This document shows, piece after piece, positions 25,822 to 38,356 of a DNA stretch of 64,000 bases. A program made the position numbers and the translations under genes. The stretch lies in NCBI RefSeq assembly GCF_932526225.1, contig NC_064047.1:4649501-4713500 (forward strand). Direction: 5' to 3'. Source of the DNA: Nematostella vectensis (taxonomy: Eukaryota > Cnidaria > Anthozoa > Actiniaria > Edwardsiidae). The stretch's first letter is position 1; every line of letters begins with the position of its first letter. The notes under the pieces are model-generated. The model was given only the letters and a program-made list of their open reading frames with translations, was not told the origin of the DNA and made no database searches.

Positions 25822-26371
25822 TAAGGGAGTGTTCATTAAATACACAAAAGGGGGGGGGGGGGGAGGTTGCAGGATTTTTTTTCCTCAATCAGTTATTTGC
25901 AGAATTTTTTTTTCCAAACCCCCACCCCATCCTCCAAAGTCACATGGTCCGCCCCTGAGGACGCCTGTGAAAAAGTATACATTTGTATATATTTGTTTTT
26001 GAATATTTTTCTGTATAAAAAGGGATCCAATGCCCAACGTATAAGACATTGTTATATCGTTTTGTGGATTTGCATGCTCCACTGTGGGTAAATCCAGTTG
26101 TTATATACTGAAAGCTGGAAGTATCTATATTATGGTTTATTAAGACAAAAGTATTAAACATTGGTCATTTGGCTTAATATTCAATCTGTATTTTTGCTAC
26201 TAACAAGATCATATCAGTAAAATTAAAGCTGAAAAGTACGGCTCCTAAGAGCCCCCCTCCCTTTAGAGGACGTTTTTTTCGGAGCATCCCTCCTTTTGGT
26301 TGTTAAAAATATTCGAACCCCCACCCTTCAATAACCCCTCCCCCCTTGGTGTATTTAATGAACACTTCCTA
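25822..26371. mobile_element. MITE-like element with TA target duplication, copy 2
   Basis: Same element as 12584-13144, at the same place in the repeat, so it was present before the segment was amplified. The internal poly-G run is shorter here (about 14 against about 23). Confidence 0.7.
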
Positions 26372-27265
26372 ACAACTTGAATTGGATTGAACCGTAGAAA
26401 ATCGATTGACGTCTGGTGACAAATGAGAGGCGCATGCGCACACGGATGGAAAACTTTTCTGACAAATCTAGCTTATAATGTGTCGACCAAGGTCTGATGT
26501 ACAATATCCTATAGCTTATTTGTTAAAATTTTTTCCAGTAGCGAACAAGCACTTCGGAGAATAGTGAATTATACGGGTTCACCGTTGCGTTGCCATAGAG
26601 AAACAGCAATGTAAACACATGTTACATTTTTTATAAAGTTCATCCCTAGCTGTATGGCATGGCCAAATAGTTTGATGGACCGATCCCTGTAGCAAAAGAT
26701 ACGAGTTGTGATTGACAGGATGGTTGGGAATTCGGAAAACTGTATCGCATCTCAAAAAATACCTCTTTCTGGTGCTTGCATCTAATCGAGGTAGATAAGG
26801 ACGCTTTTGACAATTCTATTCCCTAAGAATTGTAAGATAAGTAATATGTAAGACTAACGGGAAAAATGCTACACAACTACTCAACTTGTCCCGCAACAAT
26901 CAGAAAAATACGATGTTCTTGTTTATGATACACTTTTTGATTATGTTTATTTATAAGACCCATGTGTGCCCATATAATAGTTTAACATTAATAGTTAATA
27001 TTTCATTTTTAACTTGAGCTTGTCATTGCCATTTTCAAACAGTTGATTTCTTGTTGCCCTGTAAAAAAAGAGAAAGATGTCATTTAGCATGGACGACCAG
27101 TAACGGAAAAAAAAAATAGATATTTCGTTTCAAGTAAAGTACAGAAGAAATCATACGCAGCTTTTAAGAAGCAGATTCTAGGTAGCGGCCCCTAGAGCCC
27201 GAGTTCAAAATGGCCGATTAATTAGGCTCGACTTTGTACCTGAAGTCCTTATTCTTTAACGTGCT
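26372..27265. other. Non-coding tail of repeat copy 2
   Basis: Counterpart of 13145-14040; nothing further recognised. Confidence 0.5.
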
Positions 27266-27280
27266 ATTTGCTATTTGCTT

Positions 27281-27576
27281 GTTGTTGGTACAGTTGTTGT
27301 TCGTGGTTGTTGCTGTTGTTGTTGTTGTCTTCGTGGTTGTGCTGTTGTTGGTATAGTTGTTGTTCGTTGTTGTTGCTGTTGTTTTCTTCGCGGTTGTTGG
27401 TGCAGTTGTTGTTCGTGGCTGTTTTCTTCGCGGTTGTTGTTGTTGTTGTTACAGTTGTTGTATTGTCTTCGTGGTTGTTGCTGTTGTTGGTACAGTTGTT
27501 GTTGTTTGTTTGTTTGCTTGTTTTGTTTGTTTGTTTGTTTGTGTTTTTTTTTTTTTTTGGGGGGGGGGGGGGGGGT
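27281..27576. repeat. GTT-rich microsatellite, 3' of lectin gene copy 3
   Basis: GTT and GTTT units followed by T and G runs. The variant order (including a TATTGTCTTCG segment) matches the window start rather than copy 2. Confidence 0.9.
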
Positions 27577-27589
27577 GTCCGGACTTACC

Positions 27590-29204
27590 TTAGACACAAT
27601 TGTATCTGATCTCGATGTACTTGTATGTGCCGACACACGGATCCCCGTACACCGAGTTCTTGGCCTGGAGTGTGCACGAGTTTTGCCCTTGGCACGCGGC
27701 AGTGATCGTCGCAGAGCTGGAGACGCAATTCGTGGTTTGTATGGAGGCACTAGGGCAGGCTTCAGACCCGGGGGCTGTTCGACCGTAGTTCGCGTACGAG
27801 ACGTCAATTGTCTTACTGGCTGGGCACTGGATTGTACGAGTGTGGTGCTCGCATATTATGTCTGGTGAAGGATAAATGTGCAGGTGTTTCAGTTTGTTAG
27901 TGCGTCAGCTCATGAGGACGTCATCCCTGATTTAACACGCTCGAGGCATGGATATTATCATCTTTTTCTTCTGAAGCTGATGTTATTAATATATGTATTA
28001 GGATTTTAAATGCGGAGCGCTTGCTGTAGGCATTAAATAACAGGTAAAAATAGCTAATACATAGTAATGACGACGTTGAGACCAAATTTGAAACGCTTTT
28101 CTATCATAACTTAAAAGTACTTAACTGCTAAAAATTAATATCTTCAGAGGCGAACCATGAGATTTCAAAAATATTTTAATTCGTTCCGCCATACTTTGTA
28201 TAGGTCCCAATATCTCATTTTCCAGCCCACTTTTTTCAGCCCACATGCCCCCCCTCCCTTGCATCCCTAGAACTTGAAGAGGTAAAAAAAATACGTAGAG
28301 CTTACCTTTAAATCCGTTAATTCTGTATACTAAATTCGCCCAGTTCTCTCCAACGCCATTAACGCAATGAGATGATGCACCGTGCATGCTATATCTCGAG
28401 GCGGCCGAGACATCACTCCAACACTCGCCATAGAACTGAACACCAAACATGTCGGTGAAGCCTTCCTCGAAAGCCTCCCTCGCACATGCACTGATGACGT
28501 GGGTCATGTCAGGCCAAAGTGCCCACACTATTTCTGAGCGGTGGTTGTGGTAGAGGGTACGGAGCGAGCGGTTAGGGGCGTCTTCGTCATTGTAACATCC
28601 GACATGTCCGAGTGTGGCTGTTTTGCCATCTCCAATGCTCACCTCTATTTCACCCTAAAGTAAAGAACGATACATTTTGGTATAAATCGCAACCTCCTCT
28701 CTCCCACGAACACGTGTGTGTGTTCAAGCTAGGAGACAGCATAAACTGGCCTTGTCTCAGGGGAGTTAAAGCTGAAATGAAGGAGTTTTCATAAAAAAAA
28801 TCAAAGCATATAAGCAGAAGTGGAGTCTAAAGGAAAGGGAAAACAGCAAGAAGCAAAGGGAAACATGTTAACAAGAAGCAAAGGGATACAAAAAGAAGGA
28901 AAGGGAAACATGTTAACAAGAAGGAAAGGGAAACAATTTAACAAGAAGCAAAGTGAAAAAACGTTAACAAGAAGCAAGGGGAAACATGTTAACAAGAAGG
29001 AAAGAGGAACACGTTAACAAGAAGCAAATGGAAACATGTCAAACAGAAGCAAATTAAACATGTTAAAAAGAAAAATGAGGAACACGTTTACAAGAAGCAA
29101 AAGGAAAGCAAGAAGCAAACGGAAACATGTACCGTTCCATAGACGGAGATCAAAACAGAGGCAAACACAGCGCCAAGCGCTACCAAAACAATCCTCGAGG
29201 CCAT
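27590..29204 (-). CDS. Secreted SUEL/Gal-lectin domain protein, copy 3 (exons 29133-29204, 28306-28654, 27590-27861)
   Basis: Third copy of the lectin gene, joined (minus strand) 29133-29204, 28306-28654, 27590-27861, again 72, 349 and 272 nt. The predicted protein matches copy 1 apart from Ser at residue 20, and has Val187 as in copy 1. The secretion signal, the four-cysteine GCYxD/FGVQFYGECW domain and the eight-cysteine SUEL domain with YGR and DPC are intact. Intron 1 is the shortest of the three because a piece of about 100 bp or more is missing at the exon-2 side (near 28830) as well as minisatellite units. Its promoter region has a second, gene-less copy at about 31319 onward. Confidence 0.85.
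28830..29131. repeat. Minisatellite filling lectin intron 1, copy 3
   Basis: About 300 bp of the AAGAAGCAAAGGGAAACATG-type units, the shortest of the three arrays, ending at the 5' splice site. Confidence 0.9.
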
Positions 29205-29279
29205 GTTGTTGTGCAGGGGGTATAACTGAACTGGGTGTGACACTGTCAGGACACGGTGAAACGGTTAGGAATGGGACGT

Positions 29280-29287
29280 CTTATATA
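29280..29287 (-). promoter_or_regulatory. TATA box of lectin gene copy 3
   Basis: TATATAAG on the minus strand, same spacing to the ATG as in the other copies. Confidence 0.55.
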
Positions 29288-31389
29288 GGTTACATTGGTC
29301 ATTCACAAAGTCATTTGTATGATTAATTTTGACGGCCCGCTTTTCTCGTTGGCTTCATTTTTGCTCATAGATTACAGATTTATCATTGGTAACTGAATGG
29401 TACATGACATTAATTCTATTATTTTCATTTCTGATATAATCCGATGAAAAAAAAAAAACTCGAATACAGACAAAATGAACACCAAGTAGTGGATAACGCA
29501 GCCCTAGTGCCTTCATCGGTTAAAATTCCTAATAATCCAGGTATTGAAGAAGATACTCAGACGTTGGCAGGCACACCCAGGTTTGATATCATTTAGCTAA
29601 TATTTTACCGCCATTCTTGTTTCCATGGGAACGCGAGTGTTAAATAAAAATTCAATTAGAAATAATTATGACACTAAAGTAGATTTTTTTGGTATGGTCA
29701 AATTTCTTTTTATTTATTAATTTTTTTACAGATTTTATTTGCAAACGGAATTGAAATGTTTTGTTGCGGTGGCAGAAAGGGCGAGGCTTCTCATCGTGTG
29801 CTCGCGCCACATGAGATAACATCACACTCAACTTGAAACGGTGTTGTGCTCTTTGCGCGCTCATCTCAGAAAGGAATTAAGCATTATGACTATCATCAAC
29901 ATTAGAAAACAGTCCATTCAAAATATAAAAGAAAAAAAAACAAGGTAATACAAACATCTTCTAGAGTAGGTAAAAAAGGCCTAATACCTGACGAATCAAA
30001 TCTTTGTTTTTTTTCTTAAAAATATATAATTAGTTTTATTCAGTTGAGACTGCTAGTGTAAACTTGTGGGTTTTTGTCAGGCCTTCTTTTACAAATTTCA
30101 GATTAAAAAGTCTTTTGAATTTAGGATATAGTTTAACAGGGTGCTAAGTGTGGTTAAGGGCCAGTAGGGTTAAAGACAGACAAAATACATGGGCCACTAT
30201 AGATAATCACACACTTAACCTTGGAAAAGCTCTCATTAATTTGTATCCACTTCTGTGCCACAACAAAAATTACCGACAAATACACAAGAAAACTCGATGT
30301 AACGAAGACTATTTGTCGTCATGCTTCAAAAAGGTTCAAGAACTTCGCCTCGGTCGTGATGTTATTATCTCACTTTACACTCAGACATGTCTCTGTGTGC
30401 GTCTTTTATTTCAAAGCCCTTAAAAAATATTTCCTAGATGTCTTGCTTTCATCACGACTCACGACTCTATCGTTTTGGGTTGTTTATTTGTGTAGTTTAA
30501 GAAAAACTACACAACGATAACCTATACGGTAAACTAAGTTATCATCTATGCAAGAACTGTAGGCAGAAACCCATTGTCCTGATGATGCTAAACTTCCCCA
30601 CATGGAATTTTTTGTACCAAACACACAGAAAAGAGTAGTGGTCTGTATTCAGACATTTTATGCACTAGTCATTTGGAACCCCCACCCCCATGGTCCCGGA
30701 GTTGTGTGGGGTTAAGGTGGCAGTTTAGAGCACTTTTGAACGAGAATCTGTCCCGATGGGGTGGGGGAATTGACAGTTTTTGACTCCAAGACTTATCCCC
30801 ACCGTGGGGGTTTGGGAAAAGTTAATAGTGTCAAAAATATCATGTTAGTTTCTGGCTTGAGACTCTTCTGTAGCAAGCAATTCAATGTATCAGCGTGTGG
30901 CATACTGCACGGCGACATGTGCAAAAACGAATATTAAAAAAAATAATGCCAGATCAAGATGATTTATTTTACCATCTTTTTTTGTAACTGTTATCTTCAT
31001 AGTAATTGGTACAAATGTACTCGCTGAAGTGTACTGGCTTTGAAAGATAAAAAAAGCTTATTTCAGATGACTTGTTGTCGGGTAGTTGCCTATAGTTGGC
31101 ATCCCAAGGGGTAGGGGCATGAAACAGCTGTTTTGTCCCGAGGGGGTGGGGGCTTCTCTCGGTTTTGTACAGGGTCAAAGTCTAACCCCCACCCTTCCCC
31201 GGGTGAGGACACCAACTCATTTTTTTTTTATCGGAGTGGACCTTTTAGTTGAGTGAAGGGTTATTCCGAATACAGGAATTATAAATTTGTGGAAATAAAT
31301 GAAATTGTAGGGAAATTGTCGTGCAGGGGGTATAACTGAACTGGTTGCGACACGGTAAGGACACGGTGAAACGGTTAGGAATGGGACGT

Positions 31390-31397
31390 CTTATATA
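31390..31397 (-). promoter_or_regulatory. Orphan TATA box from the duplicated lectin promoter
   Basis: Same TATATAAG and flanks as the lectin promoters, but the duplication stops before the first exon. Minus-strand initiation here would read into non-coding DNA. Confidence 0.4.
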
Positions 31398-33446
31398 GGT
31401 TACATTGGTCATTTACAAAGTCATTTGTATGATTAATTTTGAAAGCCCGCTTTCCTCGTTAGCCATATTTTCGCTCATAGATTACAGATTTATACTTGGT
31501 AACTAAATGGTACATGATATTAATTCTATTATTTTCATTTCTGGTATAATCAGATGAAAAAAAAAAAAAAAGTCGCAAACAGATTAAATGAACACCAAGT
31601 AGTGGATAACGCAGCTCTATCCCTTCATCGGTTAAAATTCCTAATAATCCAGGTTTTAAAGAAGATACTCAGACGTTGGCAGGCGAACTCAGGTTTGATA
31701 TCATTTAGCTAATATTTTACCGCCATTCTTGTTCCATGGGAACGCGAGTGATAGATAAAAATTCAATAGAATTAAAAATATTTATGACACTAAGGTAAAC
31801 TTTTTTGGTATCGTCAAGTTTCTTTTTAATTATTTATTTTTCACAGATTTTAGTTGCAAACGGAATTGAAATGTTTTGTTGCGGTGGCAGAAAGGGCGAG
31901 GCTTCTCATCGTGTGCCCGCGCCACATGAGATAACATCACACTCAACTTGAAACGGTGTTGTGCTCTTTGCGCGCTCATCTCAGAAAGGAATAAAGCATT
32001 ATGACTATCATCAACATTAAAAAACAGTCCATTCAAAATATAAAAGAAAAAAAAAACAAGGTAATGCAAACATCTTATAGAGTAGGTAAAAAAAGGCCTA
32101 ATACCTGACGAATCAAATCTTTCGTTTTTTTCTTAAAAATATGTAATAAGTTTTATTCAGTTGAGACAGTTAGTGTAAACTTGTGGGTTTTTGTCAGGCC
32201 GTCTTTTACAAATTTCAGATTAAAAAGTCTTTTAAATTTAGGATATAGTTTAACAGGGTGCTAAGTGTGGTTAAGGGCCAGTAGGGTTAAAGACAGACAA
32301 AATACATGGGCCACTAAAGATAATCACACACTTAACCTTGGAAAAGCTCTCATTAATTTGTATCCACTTCTGTGCCACAACAAAAATTACCGACAAATAC
32401 ACAAGAAAGCTCGATGTAACGAAGGCTATTTGTCGTCATGCTTCAAAAAGGTTCAAAAACTTCGCCTCGGTCGTGATGTTATTATCTCACTTTACACTCA
32501 GACATGTCTCTGTGTGCGTCTTTTATTTCAAAGCCCTTAAAAAATATTTCCTAGATGTCTTGCTTTCATCACGACTCACGACTCTATCGTTTTGGGTTGT
32601 TTATTTGTGTAGTTTAAGAAAAACTACACAACGATAACCTATACGGTAAAATAAGTTATCATCTATGCAAGAACTGTAGGCAGAAACCCATTGTCCTGAT
32701 AATGCTAAACTTCCCCACATGGAATTTTTTGTACCAAACACACAGAAAAGAGTAGTGGTCTGTATTCAGACATTTTATGCACTAGTCATTTGGAACCCCC
32801 ACCCCCATGGTCCCGGAGAAGTGTGGGGTTAAGGTGGCAGTTTAGAGCACTTTTGAACGAGAATCTGTCCCGATGGGGTGGGGGAATTGACAGTTTTTGA
32901 CTCCAAGACTTATCCCCACCGTGGGGGTTTGGGACAAGTTAATAGTGTCAAAAATATCATGTTAGTTTCTGGCTTGAGACTCTTCTGTAGCAAGCAATTC
33001 CATGTATCAGCGTGTGGCATACTGCACGGCGACATGTGCAAAAACGAATATTAAAAAAAACAATGCCAGATCAAGATTATTTATTTTACCATCTTTTTTT
33101 TGTAACTGTTATCTTCATAGTAATTGGTACAAATGTACTCGCTGAAGTGTACTGGCTTTAAAAGATAAAAAAAAGCTTATTTCAGATGACTTGTTGTCGG
33201 GTAGTTGCCTATAGTTTGCATCCCAAGGGGTAGGGGCATGAAACTGCTGTTTTGTCCCGAGGGGGTGGGGGCTTCTCTCAGTTTTGTACAGGGTCAAAGT
33301 CTAACCCCCCACCCTTCCCCGGGTGCGGACACCAACTCATTTTTTTTTTTTTTTTTTTTTTTTAATCGGAGTTGACCTTTTAGTTGAGTGAAGGGTTATT
33401 CCGAATACAGGAATTATAAATCTGGGGAAATAAATGAAATTGTAGG

Positions 33447-36400
33447 GATTAGAGTACCGTGGGGCATGTCCCCAAGCCCCCTAACATGTGCTTAGAAATT
33501 ACATTTTTATAAGGACATTTGCGGATTGGCGCATCCCCCCTCAAACAGCGTTTTCAACGCAATAGAATCTTGTAATGGAAGACAACTATCTCTGGCGTCT
33601 TTCTCATTATTCGCATTTTTCGCCTACTCGGTCTTCTAGAATAAAGGTCCAGTTTTGGTTGCTCCGCTCCGTTATCGTCACATGCAACAAATTTTAGATG
33701 CAATTATAGATCTTGTTGATAGGTTTTATGTTGCGGTGGACAAATTATTACTTGTGCTACTTCAGCTCATCACATAATATTTAGCTTGCCCATTAATAGC
33801 AGTATAATACAAAAAACACCCAACGTTATCAAACTTCACATAGAAACGGCTTTTTTTTGCTGAAATTGATGTAGATTTGTTGTCTTATGGAAAATCAAAA
33901 TTTGTATAATGTATTCATTGGAGGTTCTGTATTTCGTGGTGGTTAATAGAAATGTGTCAGAAAACAGAATATGAATTTGGTTTCCTTGTAGAGCGAATAA
34001 AATCTTCAAAAAGATACGAGCATCAACATCAACATCAGCATCAACTGTCAGAAGCGATACCTCGTCTCGTCTCGCGCGACCTATAAGGTAAAGTTGGAAA
34101 TTCGATAAAATGATTACAGCAAAATGTGTATTGTTCAGTCCCCGCCAAGTATAAACTAAAACAATTATTCTCCTCAGGCTCAGCGAATAGCGGTGGATAG
34201 TCCCCGAGACGGAAAGCTTTAATTAAAGAAATTAAAGAATAATTGTTTAATATAGAGATATATGGTGGACCAAGCATGGAAACGAGGCTTGTGTCGGACA
34301 AGCAGCTCGATTATCAATGGCGAGTTTCGCCTCGTTCTCGCGCCTCGTTGCGCTGACCTTCACCCAACGCCATGGTTCCCCGTGTATGTAAGTTTGTAAG
34401 ACCATCTTTATTGAAATTACACTCGTGTGCATTATTTCAGCGATTAGACGCACCGTATTAGGGGCAGTCGGTCAGCGATTAGCGCCTTCGATCGCACACA
34501 CAAATATTCCAAAATATTCAGTGCCTCGTTTGTTAAACGATAAAACGCGCAAGAGCGCTCTGATAAGAATTGGAAATTGAAATACATTTTGGAGGGAAAC
34601 GGAAATGCATAGAAAGGGTGCGATAAGTGGGTCGTGTTGGGCTGAGAGAAAGAAAATTAAAAGCGTCATTCCGTGACTTTATTGCTCCTTTTTTATTGTA
34701 TAACACTTGATTATCACAATTTCTTCATTGGATTACGTTATCTTTAAATTTATATCATTTCACATCATTGTTCACTCTCGTTTTACACTCACCTATACCA
34801 ATTTTGGCTCGCAAAGACGCTTTATATTTCCCCTGTAACAAATAACAAAACGTATTAAGTAAAGGAACACCAGATGCCTGAGAAATTATAAAGAAGAAAA
34901 ATATGTTTTTTAGAGACAATGAAGTTGGTACTAGACACAGTGAACAGATTTAAAGAAAGCCAATCATGCAGCCATTTTATGCTTCCGTTCAATGGCGAGT
35001 CACAAAAAGCATCCATTTCCATCGGCTAACTCAAGCGAGTATTTTCAATCAAATATCACCAATAATGTTTCAGGCTTCATTTGTAGTTATTTTTTTTTTT
35101 TGGAGTTACCCTGCAAATAAACCATTGTGTTTTCAATAATAAGCAACAACAAAAGAGTCTGAACAACATTCTTTAATTTTACCTTTTTTTGTATGCCTTT
35201 TGTATGCGTCTTTACACTGATAGATGCACAGTGTACAGTGTTACACAGATAGATGCACATAATTTTTGATCTAGTAGGGCTAGAGCATTGCAAATTGGTG
35301 ATTTTTCCCAAAATTTATGTGGGATCAGTTTGGCATGGCAACCAAGTTTTGAGACATAGGTTTAATGAAAATAAGGCAAAACGCTTTAAGTAGTTAAGAT
35401 CAACTATTAATACGACGTGCTCAACGTAAGTCCATGTCATATAAACGTTTTGTTTCAAGTTTTGAAAAAAACACAATAAAAATTTACTTTTCTTTTTTAG
35501 GGGGGAGGGATGGTGTTTTTTTGTCAACTTTTGACCTCAAAATAGTGTAAAAATACCAAAAAACATTCATATCCCCCTGAAATCATTAATATAACTTGAA
35601 ACAAAGGTTGAATACTGTCAAAAAGCTTTACATTTCGCTACCCAGTTTTTATTGATTAAAATAAATAAGTTTCATTAAATCCAATATAGCGGATCCAAGA
35701 TGGCGGATGCTGATGTCACATAATTATCAAAAATCGCTGATTTCTTAAAACTAACATCTAAATTTGGCAAAACACTTTTAATTCTCCTCTATTGTAAATA
35801 AAAAGTAATAAAAAACATTTTTGGAAAATATGTTTAAATTATTACTTTAATTAAGAGTTCGCAAACTTATGCTATATTAAATGTACTATGCCAATCAATG
35901 ACGTCACAGATGTCATATGTTGTTGTCATAGAAACAGTGTCCTTAATAATATATGTCTACTGCAAGACAATAAGATTATCAAAAAAAAAGACATACAGAA
36001 ATACATATCTGAAAAAAAACAGAAATATTGCACGTTTCTGCTCATTTAAGTGACTTCACCGTAACGTCACAAAGACAATTATTTTGAAGAATATCGGTCG
36101 CTTATTGAATACGAAGTGATTATGATAACTTATTTGGATTTGGGATGTTCTATGCAAAAGTTTCGAAAGATAGGCTATTTATAACCATTTTTTGTTCCTC
36201 TTTGTCAGATAATAATTCTTTGAAAATTTGGTCATAATAGCTACAATGGTTCAAAAGTTACTGATGGGGGGCCGAAAGAGCCCCTCCACACCCCCCTCCC
36301 CCAGGTCAGGGGAAGCCCCAAAAAGCCCGGTCTGAATAGGGTTAATGTTGTCTTAAGTTATTTAGTCTTGGGGGGCTCGCGCGCAATCTGACGCTAAGCG

Positions 36401-36560
36401 TGCGCGTGTCCTCTTGTAATACATGGACCCTTGACCAATCAGAGCGCCGCGATTTTTGTCGCTGTATCAATTAAAGTAGATTAGATTTGCCGTTTTATCG
36501 GGCAAATTTTCAAAAAGGTGCTGTTAATATATATGATGATTGCGGTTGTCATGGAAACAT
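33447..36560. other. Non-coding stretch before broken paralogue, copy 3
   Basis: Counterpart of about 4600-7728. No supported gene. It holds the C-rich block (about 36228-36345) shared with copy 1, followed by about 100 bp seen only here (36346-36448, with GCGCGC and ACCAATCAGAGCGCC). Confidence 0.55.
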
Positions 36561-37264
36561 ACCTGAGATGCATTTGTAGTGGACTTCCAGGTACTTGTAT
36601 GCACTAAGAAATGGGTCGCCTAACATCCACTTCTTCGCCTAAAGTGTGCACGAGGTTTTCCCTTGACACTTCTCACGAATTGACGCAGAGCTCGAAACGT
36701 AAGTGGCTGAGCCAGAAGGAATCACTCAATCAATCAATCAATATTTATTTATTTGCACTTCCTCTGTATTTTTTACATAGTTTGTTTGTTTATTTAAGCT
36801 TTTTAAATGTTTGTTTAATTATATTCTAACTTAAATATTGACATATGCAATGAAGTGCCTAGTACCTAAATTAACTTGTGTACGTCCGTGCAATACGAGA
36901 TATCTATCTTGTGGCTTGAAGGGCACTTAACATGGTATACCAGGTCGTCTTGCAAAGAATAGCTGATTTGATTAGAGTCAATGATGTGCTTTAAAATAAC
37001 TATTTGGAGAGGTATAGAAAAGCGGTACTTACCTTTTAGTGAGGTGATTTCGTACCCAAAATTCGTCCTGTGCTTCTCAACGTCATTCTCACAGCTGTTT
37101 GATGCTCCGTGCATGTTGTATTGTATTGCTGCCCGCACATCCCTCCAGCACTTCCCATAGAACTGAACACCGAATATGCCAGAGAATAAGCAGTTGGCCT
37201 TATTTGCGCACGCCTTGATGACTTCCGAAGAATTTCTGTGTGAATAATCCAGGCGAGTTCGAAT
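36561..37264 (-). pseudogene. Broken SUEL-lectin paralogue, copy 3
   Basis: Same shared lesions as the other two copies. In addition, the ATG that opens the frame in copies 1 and 2 reads ATT here, and the front of the lectin fragment has a small deletion near 36890. Residues such as FGVQFYGKCW and YNMHGASNSC are still readable. Confidence 0.78.
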
Positions 37265-37506
37265 GGACCTTCAAATATTATCCTTTTTCCATGTCATACC
37301 TATCATTGCGCACCCCGTTCCCCCCCCCCCCACCCCCCCCCCCCCCATCCCCTCTTCGGATTAGAAGCAAATGGCTGAAGTCATCATATGGTAAATGTCC
37401 CCCTTTTCTTGTCCCCTTCCTCTCCCCCCACCCCACCCGCCCCCCTTTGGGTTAGGAGCAAATGGGTGAGGTCGTAAGGGTACATCATTGAAAACAGTCA
37501 CCAGAT

Positions 37507-37740
37507 GGTAAAAGCTACAGAGAACTATAATACCAAAGCTACAGAGAACTATAGTACCAAAGCTATAGAGAACTATAGTACCAAAGCTACAGAGAACTAT
37601 AGTACCAAAGCTACAAAGAACTATAGTACCAAAGCTACAGAGAACTACAGTAACAAAACTATAGTACCAAAGCTTTAGAGAACTATAGTACCAAAGCTAC
37701 AGAGAACTACAGTAACAAAGCTATAGAGAACTATAGTACC
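37507..37740. repeat. 24-bp satellite, copy 3, left part
   Basis: Start of the third satellite, interrupted after about 234 bp by the BEL/Pao element. It continues at 43383. Confidence 0.93.
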
Positions 37741-37999
37741 TGTAACGGCATCCGCATGCCATGGATAACCCCTTAGTTATTTTTAGTCATCTCATTACGT
37801 CACCAATCAATGTAACCCTAGCGATCACATGACCTTAGCTTTATAAACGCAGCAAACTTGTAAAGCCCCTAAGGCTCACAGAAATTCGACGGGTTCACAC
37901 GGGTTTAAATTAGCGCCGCCCTAGGCCAAACTTGCTGTAAAGCTTACCAAGTTCTTACACGCAATAAAACCCTAGCCTTGTGGAATTTGTGAGTACTTC
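37741..37999 (+). repeat. 5' LTR, truncated
   Basis: Matches the first 259 bp of the 3' LTR with no gaps, then breaks off at GAGTACTTC and runs directly into gag coding sequence. The last 49 bp of the LTR are missing. Confidence 0.9.
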
Positions 38000-38356
38000 C
38001 CGGCTACGCGAATTTAGTGACTTTCTGTATCAAGTGCAAGTTGCAAGCGCGCACATGTCAGCCCTTAAGATTTATGAGTTCCCTTCAAAAATACAGTCCC
38101 TAGTAGAAAAACTCCCGGGATGGTTCGCGACAAAATGGTCAATCAAAGTGCAAGCACTACAACAGGAAAGGGGGTACAGCGCGTTTCCTAGCTTTAGTGA
38201 TCTCGTCACAGAAGTATGTTTTCACGCCGAGCGAATGAACATTCCTCAACTCACACCGACCAAGCACTCTAGCACTCCAACTCCCATACAAACGCACCGC
38301 AAGCCACAAGAGCGCATTCACAATGTACTCCTAACTAAAACCAAAAGAAGGAAGCA
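38000..38356 (+). pseudogene. gag remnant of BEL/Pao element
   Basis: An open frame entered directly from the truncated LTR encodes the C-terminal part of a BEL-type gag (LYQVQVASAHMSAL, LPGWFATKW, FSDLV), the region usually found before the zinc knuckles. The N-terminal half is deleted. Around 38336-38357 the frame must shift to continue into the zinc-knuckle part. Structural polyprotein remnant; no function is expected. Confidence 0.8.

Larger units (their letters stand above)
14041..27265. repeat. Tandem segmental repeat, copy 2 (complete)
   Basis: The only copy present end to end in the window. It matches copy 1 with an offset of 14355 at the lectin gene and 13589 at the broken paralogue; the difference comes mainly from a shorter intron-1 minisatellite. 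It lacks the block with CCCTCCACACCCCCC-type sequence found at about 7378-7510 in copy 1 and 36228-36345 in copy 3. Confidence 0.9.
29207..33446. repeat. Internal 2.1 kb tandem duplication in copy 3
   Basis: The segment 29207-31312 is repeated at about 31319-33446. The left breakpoint lies just upstream of the lectin ATG and the right one inside a GAAATTGTAGGG motif. The two halves differ by scattered substitutions and small indels. Copies 1 and 2 have the segment once. It contains the lectin promoter region and non-coding upstream DNA, but no exon. Confidence 0.88.
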
